Shown here: one piece after another, positions 1 to 5,612 of the stretch
Position numbering within the stretch: position 1 is the stretch's first letter
How the letters are laid out: each line of letters starts with the position of its first letter
From: Rhizobiaceae bacterium
GTDB taxonomy: Bacteria; Pseudomonadota; Alphaproteobacteria; Rhizobiales; Rhizobiaceae
Reading direction: 5' to 3'
DNA: 6,007 nucleotides
Assembly (NCBI GenBank): GCA_028865845.1
Contig: JAGWJK010000309.1
Location: 1 to 6,007, forward strand
Notes under the pieces: generated by a model
Databases searched by the model: none
What the model saw: only the letters and a program-made list of their open reading frames with translations
What the model was told of the DNA's origin: nothing
Made by a program: the position numbers and the translations under genes

Positions 1-54
1 TATGTCGGCGATACCCTGCAAAACGATCCGGAATCGAAACCGTTGACGCAGTAG
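1..54 (+). CDS. Possible C-terminal end of an upstream gene (partial)
   Basis: Reading in frame 1 from the window edge gives 17 residues ending in ESKPLTQ and then a TAG stop at 52-54. The tail is hydrophilic and looks protein-like, but it is too short to assign a family. Other readings are possible. Plus frame 3 stays open to about 224 but is arginine-rich, as shadow frames usually are. One minus-strand frame is open from 93 to 1 with a GTG at 93 but has no Shine-Dalgarno sequence before it. The call is tentative and no function is proposed. Confidence 0.3.
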   Translation, partial: YVGDTLQNDPESKPLTQ

Positions 55-57
55 GAT

Positions 58-80
58 TGGCGGGCCGGTATACGCCGCCA
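58..80 (+). repeat. Short inverted repeat after the possible upstream stop codon
   Basis: TGGCGG at 58-63 is exactly complementary to CCGCCA at 75-80, with an 11-base loop that contains the palindrome GTATAC. It begins 3 bases after the TAG at 52-54, where a transcription terminator would be expected. There is no run of T after it, so it is not a convincing intrinsic terminator. It may only be a chance hairpin in GC-rich DNA. Confidence 0.2.
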
Positions 81-321
81 CCGAGATATTCACGCGTTCA
101 AAGGAATGGATATAGGCTCGCGCAACATCGCGTGCGGGTTTCCCTGCGATTGCCGAAGAGACGTCGGCTCTCAGCAATCCGCGAACCGATAAAGCGGCAG
201 ATAGCGACGGTAACCCGCTGAGCCACGATATTTCCGGCCGAAGGCATAAATGGCCACGCGTTGGCAATTAACCCAACTGCGCAACGACTTTCCCGTCGAA
301 GGCTGATTCCTGGCCCTTGGC

Positions 322-382
322 GATGGCGTTTACGCCATCTGTTACGCCAGCAACACCGCCGTTTACCGTTACGTACTTACGC
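322..382. promoter_or_regulatory. Hairpin plus TTACG repeat cluster, possible operator region
   Basis: GATGGCGT (322-329) and ACGCCATC (332-339) after a 2-base centre form a perfect inverted repeat. TTACGCCA occurs at 330-337 and again at 342-349, a 12-base period. Further TTAC words start at 363, 369 and 377, the last being TTACGC. The second TTACGCCA copy sits inside an imperfect 16-bp palindrome, TGTTAC-GCCA-GCAACA (340-355). Such dense symmetric and direct repeats about 100 to 180 bases before a start codon resemble binding sites for a dimeric regulator. No known consensus was recognised, so the role is inferred. Confidence 0.3.
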
Positions 383-474
383 ATCTCCCCCGCACGGCGA
401 AATATGCTGGCGTCGAAAGACCAATGTCCCGTTCCGGCCGCGCCGGAGCGTCGGCCAACCCAAGGGAGAGTTTC

Positions 475-507
475 ATGTTGAACGATCTGGAAGGGAGGAT
501 GTCATGA
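475..507 (+). CDS. Ten-codon leader ORF coupled to the sulfatase start
   Basis: An ATG at 475 follows GGGAG at 464-468 with a 6-base gap, so it has a good ribosome binding site of its own. It encodes MLNDLEGRMS and stops at TGA 505-507. That stop overlaps the sulfatase start ATG at 504-506 in an ATGA arrangement. The sulfatase Shine-Dalgarno (493-498) lies inside this ORF, so ribosomes translating the leader would pass over it and could re-initiate. The peptide has no obvious run of regulatory codons of the kind used in attenuation. It could also be the 3' end of the longer interrupted frame that begins at 250. Translation is not proven. Confidence 0.33.
   Translation: MLNDLEGRMS
493..498 (+). 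promoter_or_regulatory. Shine-Dalgarno that fixes the sulfatase start at 504
   Basis: GGGAGG lies 5 bases before the ATG at 504. The reading frame stays open upstream to a TTG at 261, but that extension is arginine-rich and has no matching site. The ATG at 504 also places a clean signal peptide at the N-terminus. Together these make 504 the preferred start. Confidence 0.75.
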
Positions 508-2126
508 CCACGACATTGTCCCGCAGACTTGTAGGCGCGACTGCCCTGGTCGCCATGGCCTTGATCCCAGCACCTTTCGCTTCGCTGGCCTATGCGCAAC
601 AGGCTGCCCCCGCGGCCTCCGATACAGCGCCGCAGACGGCGAAACCCAACATTCTCGTCATCTTCGGCGATGACATCGGCCAGTCGAATATCAGCGCCTA
701 TTCCTTTGGCGTGATGGGCTACAAGACACCAAACATCGACCGTATCGCCAAGGAAGGCATGATGTTCACGGATTATTATGCCGAGAACAGCTGCACCGCC
801 GGGCGTTCGACATTCATCACCGGTCAGGTCTGCCTGCGCACGGGTCTCTGCAAGGTCGGCATTCCCGGTGCACCCGTCGGGCTGCAACCCCGCGATATTA
901 CGATCGCGCAAGCGCTGAAGCCGCTTGGCTATGCAACGGGTCAATTCGGCAAGAATCACCTGGGCGACCGCGACGAATTCCTGCCGACGAACCACGGCTT
1001 CGATGAATTCTATGGAAACCTCTACCATCTCGATGCCGAAGAGGAGCCGGAGCGACCTTATTATCCGAAGGACGATACGGATTGGGTCAAGGCGAATGCG
1101 CCACGCGGCGTCCTCAGAGCCTCGGCCGACGGCAAGATCGAAGATACCGGTCCGCTGACGACAAAGCGAATGGAGACGGTCGACGACGAGACGACCGGTG
1201 CAGCGATCGATTTCATGCAAAGGAAAGTGAAGGAAGGCAAACCGTTCTTCACCTGGATGAATACGACTCGCATGCACGCCTTCACCCATGTCCGCGACTC
1301 CATGAAAGGCCAGAGCGGCATGCCCGGCAACGAATATGCCGACGGCATGGTCGAGCATGACGGCGATGTCGGCAAGCTGCTCAAGACGCTGGATGATCTC
1401 GGGATCGCCGACAATACGATCGTTGTCTACACCACCGATAACGGTCCCAACCAGTTCTCCTGGCCGGATGCGGCAACCACACCTTTCCGGTCGGAAAAGG
1501 ACACGAACTGGGAAGGCGCATTCCGCGTACCGGCGCTTGTTCGCTGGCCCGGCCACATCAAGGCTGGCGAGGTGACCAACGAGATGATGTCTGGCCTCGA
1601 CTGGTTTCCCACCCTTCTTGCGGCCGCCGGCGACCCGGATATCAAGGATGAGCTTTTGAAGGGCAAGACGATCAACGGCAACCAGTTCAAGGTTCACCTC
1701 GACGGCTTCAATCAGTTGCCATTGCTTACCGGCACCGACGCGAAGTCGGCACGGGACGAGTTCTTTTATTTCAACGACGACGGCCAGCTGGTGGCGGTCC
1801 GCTTTGGAAATTGGAAGCTTGTCTTTTGCGAGCAGCGGGCACCTGGCGGCATGCAGGTCTGGGCAAATCCCTTCACTTGCCTGCGCGTGCCGAAGGTGTT
1901 CAATCTGAGGATGGATCCTTTCGAGCGGGCGGACGTCGTCTCTGACCAGTACTACGACTTCCTCTTCAAGAATGCCTATCTTGCCTCCTACGGAGTTTCG
2001 AAGGTCGGACCGTTCCTGCAGACGTTCAGGGACTTCCCCCCAAGCCAGCGGTCGGCAAGCTTCAGCATCGATCAGATGATCGACAGCCTGACATCGTCGC
2101 TGGATAATCTCAACGGCGGGAAATGA
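504..2126 (+). CDS. Exported formylglycine-dependent sulfatase (arylsulfatase family)
   Basis: The 540-residue product is a Sulfatase (PF00884) family hydrolase that should cleave sulfate esters in the periplasm. Residues 1-31 form a signal peptide: SRR at 6-8, a hydrophobic core, and AYA before the likely cut at 31/32. The sulfatase signature starts at Cys97 (CTAGR, then STFITG), and Cys97 is the residue normally converted to formylglycine. Other likely active-site residues are Asp56-Asp57, Arg101, Lys150 and His152 (GKNHLG), His258, Asp312-Asn313 (TTDNG) and Lys332 before EGAFRVP. The C-terminal part carries the family's NLRMDPFERAD stretch and extends to full length. Four further cysteines (110, 116, 442, 459) could form disulfides. 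The signature has Ala where the classical CxPxR has Pro. Substrate is unknown: aryl sulfate, choline sulfate or a sulfated glycan cannot be told apart here. No maturation enzyme is encoded in the window. Confidence 0.93.
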   Translation: MTTTLSRRLVGATALVAMALIPAPFASLAYAQQAAPAASDTAPQTAKPNILVIFGDDIGQSNISAYSFGVMGYKTPNIDRIAKEGMMFTDYYAENSCTAGRSTFITGQVCLRTGLCKVGIPGAPVGLQPRDITIAQALKPLGYATGQFGKNHLGDRDEFLPTNHGFDEFYGNLYHLDAEEEPERPYYPKDDTDWVKANAPRGVLRASADGKIEDTGPLTTKRMETVDDETTGAAIDFMQRKVKEGKPFFTWMNTTRMHAFTHVRDSMKGQSGMPGNEYADGMVEHDGDVGKLLKTLDDLGIADNTIVVYTTDNGPNQFSWPDAATTPFRSEKDTNWEGAFRVPALVRWPGHIKAGEVTNEMMSGLDWFPTLLAAAGDPDIKDELLKGKTINGNQFKVHLDGFNQLPLLTGTDAKSARDEFFYFNDDGQLVAVRFGNWKLVFCEQRAPGGMQVWANPFTCLRVPKVFNLRMDPFERADVVSDQYYDFLFKNAYLASYGVSKVGPFLQTFRDFPPSQRSASFSIDQMIDSLTSSLDNLNGGK

Positions 2127-2133
2127 GGCCGAT

Positions 2134-2165
2134 CGATCAGGCGCTCCGCACGGAGCGCCTGATCG
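2134..2165. repeat. Perfect 15-bp inverted repeat between the sulfatase and moxR
   Basis: The left arm CGATCAGGCGCTCCG (2134-2148) and the right arm CGGAGCGCCTGATCG (2151-2165) are exact reverse complements around a CA centre. In RNA this would fold to a 14-bp stem with a GCAC loop. It starts 7 bases after the sulfatase stop and ends 6 bases before the moxR Shine-Dalgarno, so it fills most of the gap. It is followed by CAAAAC rather than a T run, and no T run flanks it on the other strand, so a standard intrinsic terminator is unlikely. Possible roles are an mRNA-stabilising or processing hairpin that sets different levels of sulfatase and chaperone, a protein binding site, or a dispersed palindromic element. 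Confidence 0.85.
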
Positions 2166-2171
2166 CAAAAC

Positions 2172-2178
2172 AGGAAGG
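2172..2178 (+). promoter_or_regulatory. Shine-Dalgarno that fixes the moxR start at 2183
   Basis: AGGAAGG ends 4 bases before the ATG at 2183. An in-frame ATG at 2123 overlaps the sulfatase stop (ATGA), but it has only GGCGGG before it and would force translation through the inverted repeat. The site at 2172 therefore favours the shorter protein. Confidence 0.7.
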
Positions 2179-2182
2179 TATC

Positions 2183-3160
2183 ATGACGGCTCGCGATGAC
2201 ATCACAGCGCTGGGACAGCGCATAGGCCAATCCATCATCGGCCAGAACGAAATGGTGGAGCGGCTGCTGCTCGGCCTCCTTGCCAACGGCCATCTTCTGG
2301 TCGAGGGCCTGCCGGGCCTTGCGAAAACAAGGGCGATCAAGAGCCTGGCGAAGAACCTCGATTCCGAGCTGTCGCGCGTCCAGTTCACGCCCGATCTGCT
2401 GCCGGCCGACATAACCGGTTCGGAGGTTTATTTCAGCGAGGCCGGCAAGGGCGAATTCAAGTTCCAGCAGGGGCCGATCTTCGCCAATCTCATCCTGGCC
2501 GACGAAATCAACCGTGCGCCGGCCAAGGTGCAGTCGGCATTGCTGGAGGCGATGGAAGAACGTCAGGTGACGGTCGGAGGCAAGAGCTATCCATTGCCCG
2601 ACCTCTTCATGGTCATGGCGACGCAGAACCCGATCGAACAGGAAGGAACCTACCCCCTGCCCGAGGCCCAGCTCGACCGCTTCCTCATGCATATCGAAGT
2701 CGGCTATCCGGACGAGGAGTCGGAAGGGGCGATCATGCGCCTCAATCGCGACGAGGAGAACGAGGCTCATGGCGGCAAACCGCCGACCACCGTTGAGCGG
2801 CTGTCGCCACAGGCAGTCTTCGATGCCCGCAAGGAAATCGGAAGCGTCACAGTCTCAGACCCGGTCGAGAAATACATCGTCGCGCTCGTCTTTGCGACGC
2901 GCTATCCGGATCGCTATGACAAGGATCTGGCAAAGCAGCTGCAGGTCGGCGTGAGCCCACGCGGCGTCATCGGCCTCGACAAGGTCTCGCGCGCCTATGC
3001 CTGGCTGAAGGGCCGCGATTACGTGACGCCCGATGACGTGAAAGCCATCGTCAACGACGTCTTCCGCCATCGCCTGATCCTCTCCTACGAGGCACATGCC
3101 GCAAACGTCACAGCCGACCATGTGATCGACCGCATCAGCGAACTCGTGGCGGTGTCGTGA
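2183..3160 (+). CDS. MoxR-family AAA+ ATPase
   Basis: The 325-residue product is a MoxR-type AAA+ ATPase (AAA_3 family), cytoplasmic, of the usual length for the family. Walker A is GLPGLAKT at 42-49 (Lys48). Walker B is LILADEIN at 103-110 (Asp107, Glu108). Sensor 1 is ATQNP at 146-150 (Asn149). The PLPEAQLDRF segment at 158-167 carries the likely arginine finger, and sensor 2 is SPRG at 258-261. The C-terminal lid helices run from about 265 to the end. All ATPase motifs are intact. MoxR proteins are thought to remodel or help mature client complexes, working with VWA-domain proteins encoded beside them, and exactly such genes follow here. The DUF58 gene begins 10 bases after its stop. The client is not known; the adjacent sulfatase is the obvious candidate but that is inference. 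Confidence 0.95.
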   Translation: MTARDDITALGQRIGQSIIGQNEMVERLLLGLLANGHLLVEGLPGLAKTRAIKSLAKNLDSELSRVQFTPDLLPADITGSEVYFSEAGKGEFKFQQGPIFANLILADEINRAPAKVQSALLEAMEERQVTVGGKSYPLPDLFMVMATQNPIEQEGTYPLPEAQLDRFLMHIEVGYPDEESEGAIMRLNRDEENEAHGGKPPTTVERLSPQAVFDARKEIGSVTVSDPVEKYIVALVFATRYPDRYDKDLAKQLQVGVSPRGVIGLDKVSRAYAWLKGRDYVTPDDVKAIVNDVFRHRLILSYEAHAANVTADHVIDRISELVAVS

Positions 3161-3170
3161 AGGAGGCGAG

Positions 3171-4112
3171 ATGGACAACGAAGACGGCATCTATGTCTCG
3201 ACCGACCGCCTTGTCGCACTTGAAGGGCGCGCGCGCAACCTGACGTTCGAGCAGAAGGCGCGCAGCCACCAGCAGCTTGCCGGGCGCATGCAATCGTCAT
3301 TGCGCGGCCGCGGACTGATGTTCGAGGAGTTGCGCAACTACCTGCCAGGCGACGATATCAGGTCGATCGACTGGCGCGTCACCGCCCGCACGGACAGGCC
3401 GGTCGTCCGCGTCTATTCCGAAGAGAAGGAGCGGCCGGCGCTGATCGTCGTCGATCAGCGGGTCAACATGTTTTTCGGTAGCCGGCTATCCATGAAGTCG
3501 GTGACGGCGGCGGAAGCCGCCATGCTGTGCGCGTGGCGCATCCTGGGCTCCGGTGACAGGGTCGGTGGCTTCGTCTTCAACGATACTGAAATAGAGGAAG
3601 TCAAGCCGCATCGCAGCCGCAACGCCGTGATCGCCTTTGCCGACAAGATCGTCCGGCAGAACCGCAGTCTCACCGCCGACGGCGCCAGCTCGCCCGCGAC
3701 CGGGCAGCTGGACGCCGTTCTGACCAAGGTCGCAAATATCGCCCACCACGATCATCTGATCATCATCATCACCGACTTCGAAGGCCATACGGCAGCGACT
3801 CGCGACACGCTTCTGCGCCTTGTCGACGGAAACGACATCATCTGTATCCTTGTCTACGACCCGTTCATGCTCGAACTGCCCAAATCCGGCGACATCGTCG
3901 TCAGCGGCGGCACGCTGCAGGCCGAGCTCGCCCTGCGCCGCGCCGATATCCGCAACGCCATCGACCGCTTCGCACGCGATCGCGGGAGGGAACTGCAGGG
4001 CTGGCAACGCGAACTTGGGCTGCCGATGCTTCCGGTGTCGTCGGCGGAGGAAACCGCTCCGCAGCTCCGACGCCTGCTCGAACAATCCGCCTGGCGGCAA
4101 CGGAGGCGCTGA
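3171..4112 (+). CDS. DUF58 protein, MoxR partner
   Basis: The 313-residue product has the DUF58 signature at about 54-74: Leu54, Arg55, Tyr57, then PGDD at 59-62 and SIDW at 65-68, followed by TART. Around this is a VWA-like fold: a beta strand ALIVVDQ at 90-96, GDRVGGFVF at 128-136 and a later LIIIITDFEG strand at 196-205. The position of a MIDAS DxSxS motif reads DQRVN (Asp95, Arg97, Asn99), so the metal site looks degraded. No membrane segment or signal peptide is seen, so it is probably cytoplasmic. The start is fixed by AGGAGG at 3161-3166. DUF58 genes regularly follow moxR, and mxaS of methanol dehydrogenase clusters belongs to this family. The stop overlaps the next start by one base (TGATG), indicating translational coupling. 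Molecular function is unknown. Confidence 0.92.
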   Translation: MDNEDGIYVSTDRLVALEGRARNLTFEQKARSHQQLAGRMQSSLRGRGLMFEELRNYLPGDDIRSIDWRVTARTDRPVVRVYSEEKERPALIVVDQRVNMFFGSRLSMKSVTAAEAAMLCAWRILGSGDRVGGFVFNDTEIEEVKPHRSRNAVIAFADKIVRQNRSLTADGASSPATGQLDAVLTKVANIAHHDHLIIIITDFEGHTAATRDTLLRLVDGNDIICILVYDPFMLELPKSGDIVVSGGTLQAELALRRADIRNAIDRFARDRGRELQGWQRELGLPMLPVSSAEETAPQLRRLLEQSAWRQRRR

Positions 4113-4636
4113 TGGAACCCCAGGCGCCCCAGATCGACCCGTTGACCGCGATGGCGCTGCGCTCGCTCAAGGATATCGCGACACCGGAGCCCGTTCCCTG
4201 GACGCCGCAGACCTGGGGCTGGGCGCTGGTTGCGGCCATCATCGCCATCGCGCTCGCAATTGCCCTGCTGATGTGGATCAAGCGTTACCATGCTGCCGCG
4301 TACAGGCGCGAAGCCATTGCACAGCTTCCGGCGATCGGCGCAAAAATACACGATCCGCTGACGAGGCTGGACGGGATTCACGATCTTTCGGCTCTTCTCA
4401 AGCGCGTGGCGCTCGCCGAGTACAGCCGCGATCACGTCGCCTCGCTGTCCGGCCCTGACTGGGCGAAATTTCTGAACGATCACAGTATCGGCGGAATAGA
4501 ACCGGTTCTCTACCACCTGCTTGACGATGCCGAATATCGTTATCCGAACGGCACCGACAGGCCGTTGCCGGACGACATGGCCGATCCGGTCGATGCCGCC
4601 AGGAAATGGATCGAGCGTCACCATGTATCAGCTTGA
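4112..4636 (+). CDS. DUF4381-like single-pass membrane protein
   Basis: The 174-residue product has a short N-terminal stretch containing DPLTAMALRSLKDI, then VPWTPQTWGW leading into one hydrophobic membrane helix at about 36-55. A basic segment (IKRYHAAAYRR) and a soluble C-terminal domain follow. The layout, the Pro/Trp-rich lead-in, the LKRVALAEYSR stretch (96-106) and the LSGPDWAKFLND stretch (112-123) fit the DUF4381 family, found between DUF58 and VWA genes in MoxR operons. The basic side after the helix suggests that the C-terminal domain lies in the cytoplasm, where it could link the ATPase and DUF58 to the membrane VWA proteins. GGAGG at 4102-4106 serves as the ribosome binding site inside the DUF58 gene. 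The gene overlaps the next by 14 bases. The family call is from pattern and context, without a search. Confidence 0.8.
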   Translation: MEPQAPQIDPLTAMALRSLKDIATPEPVPWTPQTWGWALVAAIIAIALAIALLMWIKRYHAAAYRREAIAQLPAIGAKIHDPLTRLDGIHDLSALLKRVALAEYSRDHVASLSGPDWAKFLNDHSIGGIEPVLYHLLDDAEYRYPNGTDRPLPDDMADPVDAARKWIERHHVSA

Positions 4637-5612
4637 TCATCCATGGCTGTTGCTCGTGCTGCCGGCGCCGCTGTTGGTGTGGTGGCTGTTTCCCGCACAT
4701 CGGCGCACGTCGGCCTCCGTCCGGCTGCCGTTCTTCGGGCAGGTGGCGGAGGCAGCCGGCATTCGCCCCACAGAAGGATCGGTCATCGCGCGCTGCACCT
4801 GGCCGCAGCTGATCTTCGAAACGCTGGCATGGTGCCTGCTGGTGCTCGCGCTTGCCCGTCCGCAATTCGTCGAGCCGCCTCTGGAGAAAGTCGAGCCGCA
4901 ACGCGACCTGATGCTTGCCCTCGATCTTTCGCAATCGATGGACACCAAGGATTTTCGCGCGCCTGATGGCAAGACCGGCGCACGCGTCGATGCCGTACGC
5001 AAAGTGGTGGCAGATTTCGTCACCAAAAGGCCGGGCGACCGGATCGGATTGATTGCCTTCGGCGACGCGCCCTACCCGCTCGTTCCCTTCACCATGGATC
5101 ACCAGACTGTGCAGGCGGTGATCGCTGAAACGCTTCCCGGCATTGCCGGGCCGAGGACATCGCTTGGAGATGCGATCGGTCTTGCCATCAAGATGTTCGA
5201 GAACACCACCGTTCCGGAAAAAGTGCTGATCGTGCTGACCGACGGCAACGATACGGCAAGCAAAATGCCGCCGGCCAAGGCCGCAGATATCGCAAAACGC
5301 AAGGGCATCATCATCCACACTGTCGGCATCGGCGACCCCGCGGCAACGGGCGAGGACAAGCTCGACACCGAAACGCTGCAGAAGATCGCGGCCAATACCG
5401 GCGGACAGTATTTCTTCGGCGGCGACCAGACACAGCTGGCCGCCATCTACGACACGCTCGACCGGATCACCCCCGAAGACCAGAAAAATCTGTCATGGCG
5501 GCCGCGCATCGAACTGTTCCACTGGCCGCTCGGGGCAGCGATCGGCCTGCTTGCAATCTATTACATCCCGCGCGGCCTTGCCGGCCTCTGGCGACGGAGG
5601 GCCGTGGCGTGA
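4623..5612 (+). CDS. Membrane-anchored VWA-domain protein (BatA-like)
   Basis: The 329-residue product starts with a hydrophobic helix at about 7-22 (HPWLLLVLP), followed by a second at about 62-79 that ends in the ALARPQ motif usual in this family. The VWA domain spans about 93-285 and has a complete metal site: DLSQSM at 101-106 (Asp101, Ser103, Ser105), Thr179 in GPRTSLGDAI, and Asp207 in LTDGND. A C-terminal helix at about 300-317 and a basic end (WRRR) anchor it again. The VWA domain should face the periplasm, where it could hold a metal-bridged partner. The ATG at 4623 is chosen because the protein then begins at the conserved HPWLLL helix; the frame upstream to 4521 lies inside the DUF4381 gene. 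No good Shine-Dalgarno precedes it, so it probably depends on coupling through the 14-base overlap. Confidence 0.92.
   Translation: MYQLDHPWLLLVLPAPLLVWWLFPAHRRTSASVRLPFFGQVAEAAGIRPTEGSVIARCTWPQLIFETLAWCLLVLALARPQFVEPPLEKVEPQRDLMLALDLSQSMDTKDFRAPDGKTGARVDAVRKVVADFVTKRPGDRIGLIAFGDAPYPLVPFTMDHQTVQAVIAETLPGIAGPRTSLGDAIGLAIKMFENTTVPEKVLIVLTDGNDTASKMPPAKAADIAKRKGIIIHTVGIGDPAATGEDKLDTETLQKIAANTGGQYFFGGDQTQLAAIYDTLDRITPEDQKNLSWRPRIELFHWPLGAAIGLLAIYYIPRGLAGLWRRRAVA
5596..5601 (+). promoter_or_regulatory. Shine-Dalgarno supporting the GTG start at 5609
   Basis: GGAGGG lies 7 bases before a GTG that overlaps the preceding TGA stop as GTGA (5609-5612). No in-frame ATG is available close by, and the GTG start gives a protein that begins with a typical N-terminal anchor. 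This supports the unusual start codon. Confidence 0.65.

Larger units (their letters stand above)
55..503. other. Intergenic region without a confident gene
   Basis: About 450 bases separate the possible upstream stop from the sulfatase start. I see no tRNA, no mobile element ends and no clear sigma-70 promoter. A TTGACG at 43-48 lies 20 bases from a TATACG, which is too far, and a TATGCT at 403-408 has no good partner. The region holds an interrupted small ORF (from 250), a hairpin with TTACG repeats (322-382) and a leader ORF (from 475). These are listed separately. The promoter for the sulfatase operon is expected here but cannot be placed. Confidence 0.5.
250..507 (+). pseudogene. Candidate interrupted small ORF ahead of the sulfatase
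   Basis: An ATG at 250 preceded by GAAGG at 240-244 (5-base spacing) opens an 18-codon frame ending at TGA 304-306. The same frame then continues open for another 66 codons to a TGA at 505-507, which overlaps the sulfatase start. The stretch just after the internal stop reads like protein (it contains GDGVYAICYASN), and 24 of the 38 codons from 307 to 420 end in G or C. The overlapping frame shared with the sulfatase is arginine-rich, which is usual for a shadow. I recognise no family. It may be a small gene broken by a nonsense change, a read-through gene, or chance. The coding signal is moderate only. Confidence 0.22.

Noticed and set aside
1..93. A minus-strand frame from GTG 93 running off the left edge
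   Set aside because: The peptide is plausible, but the bases before the GTG are pyrimidine-rich with no Shine-Dalgarno, and the plus-strand reading of 1-54 is equally open.
106..192. A 28-codon plus-strand ORF
   Set aside because: The only purine-rich stretch abuts the ATG directly, leaving no spacing for a ribosome site, and the Cys/Arg-rich peptide has no recognisable feature.
340..355. TGT-N10-ACA, the form of a NifA upstream activator site
   Set aside because: No sigma-54 promoter (GG and GC at -24/-12) was found downstream, and the motif is short enough to occur by chance. It is better seen as part of the local repeat cluster.
261..503. An 81-residue N-terminal extension of the sulfatase from a TTG start
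   Set aside because: The extension is strongly arginine-rich, lacks a ribosome site, and would bury the signal peptide that begins at the ATG at 504.
2134..2165. Reading the inverted repeat as an intrinsic terminator
   Set aside because: There is no T run after the stem on either strand, and co-oriented genes continue downstream within a few bases.
369..2168. A 599-codon open frame on the minus strand covering the whole sulfatase gene
   Set aside because: It is the antisense shadow of a GC-rich gene. The plus strand carries every sulfatase motif in order, while the minus product shows no recognisable domain, and its start falls near the inverted repeat with no supported ribosome site.
2123..2182. 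Twenty extra residues on MoxR from an ATG overlapping the sulfatase stop
   Set aside because: The extension is translated mostly from the inverted repeat and has a poor ribosome site, while ATG 2183 has AGGAAGG in place. The overlap is attractive for coupling, so this remains a minor alternative.
2072..2770. A 232-codon minus-strand frame opposite the start of moxR
   Set aside because: It lies antisense to intact Walker A and Walker B coding sequence, is rich in Arg, His and Leu as shadow frames are, and has no domain signature.
4521..4622. A 34-residue extension of the first VWA protein
   Set aside because: It lies inside the DUF4381 coding sequence in another frame, and would put a polar segment ahead of the conserved N-terminal membrane helix.
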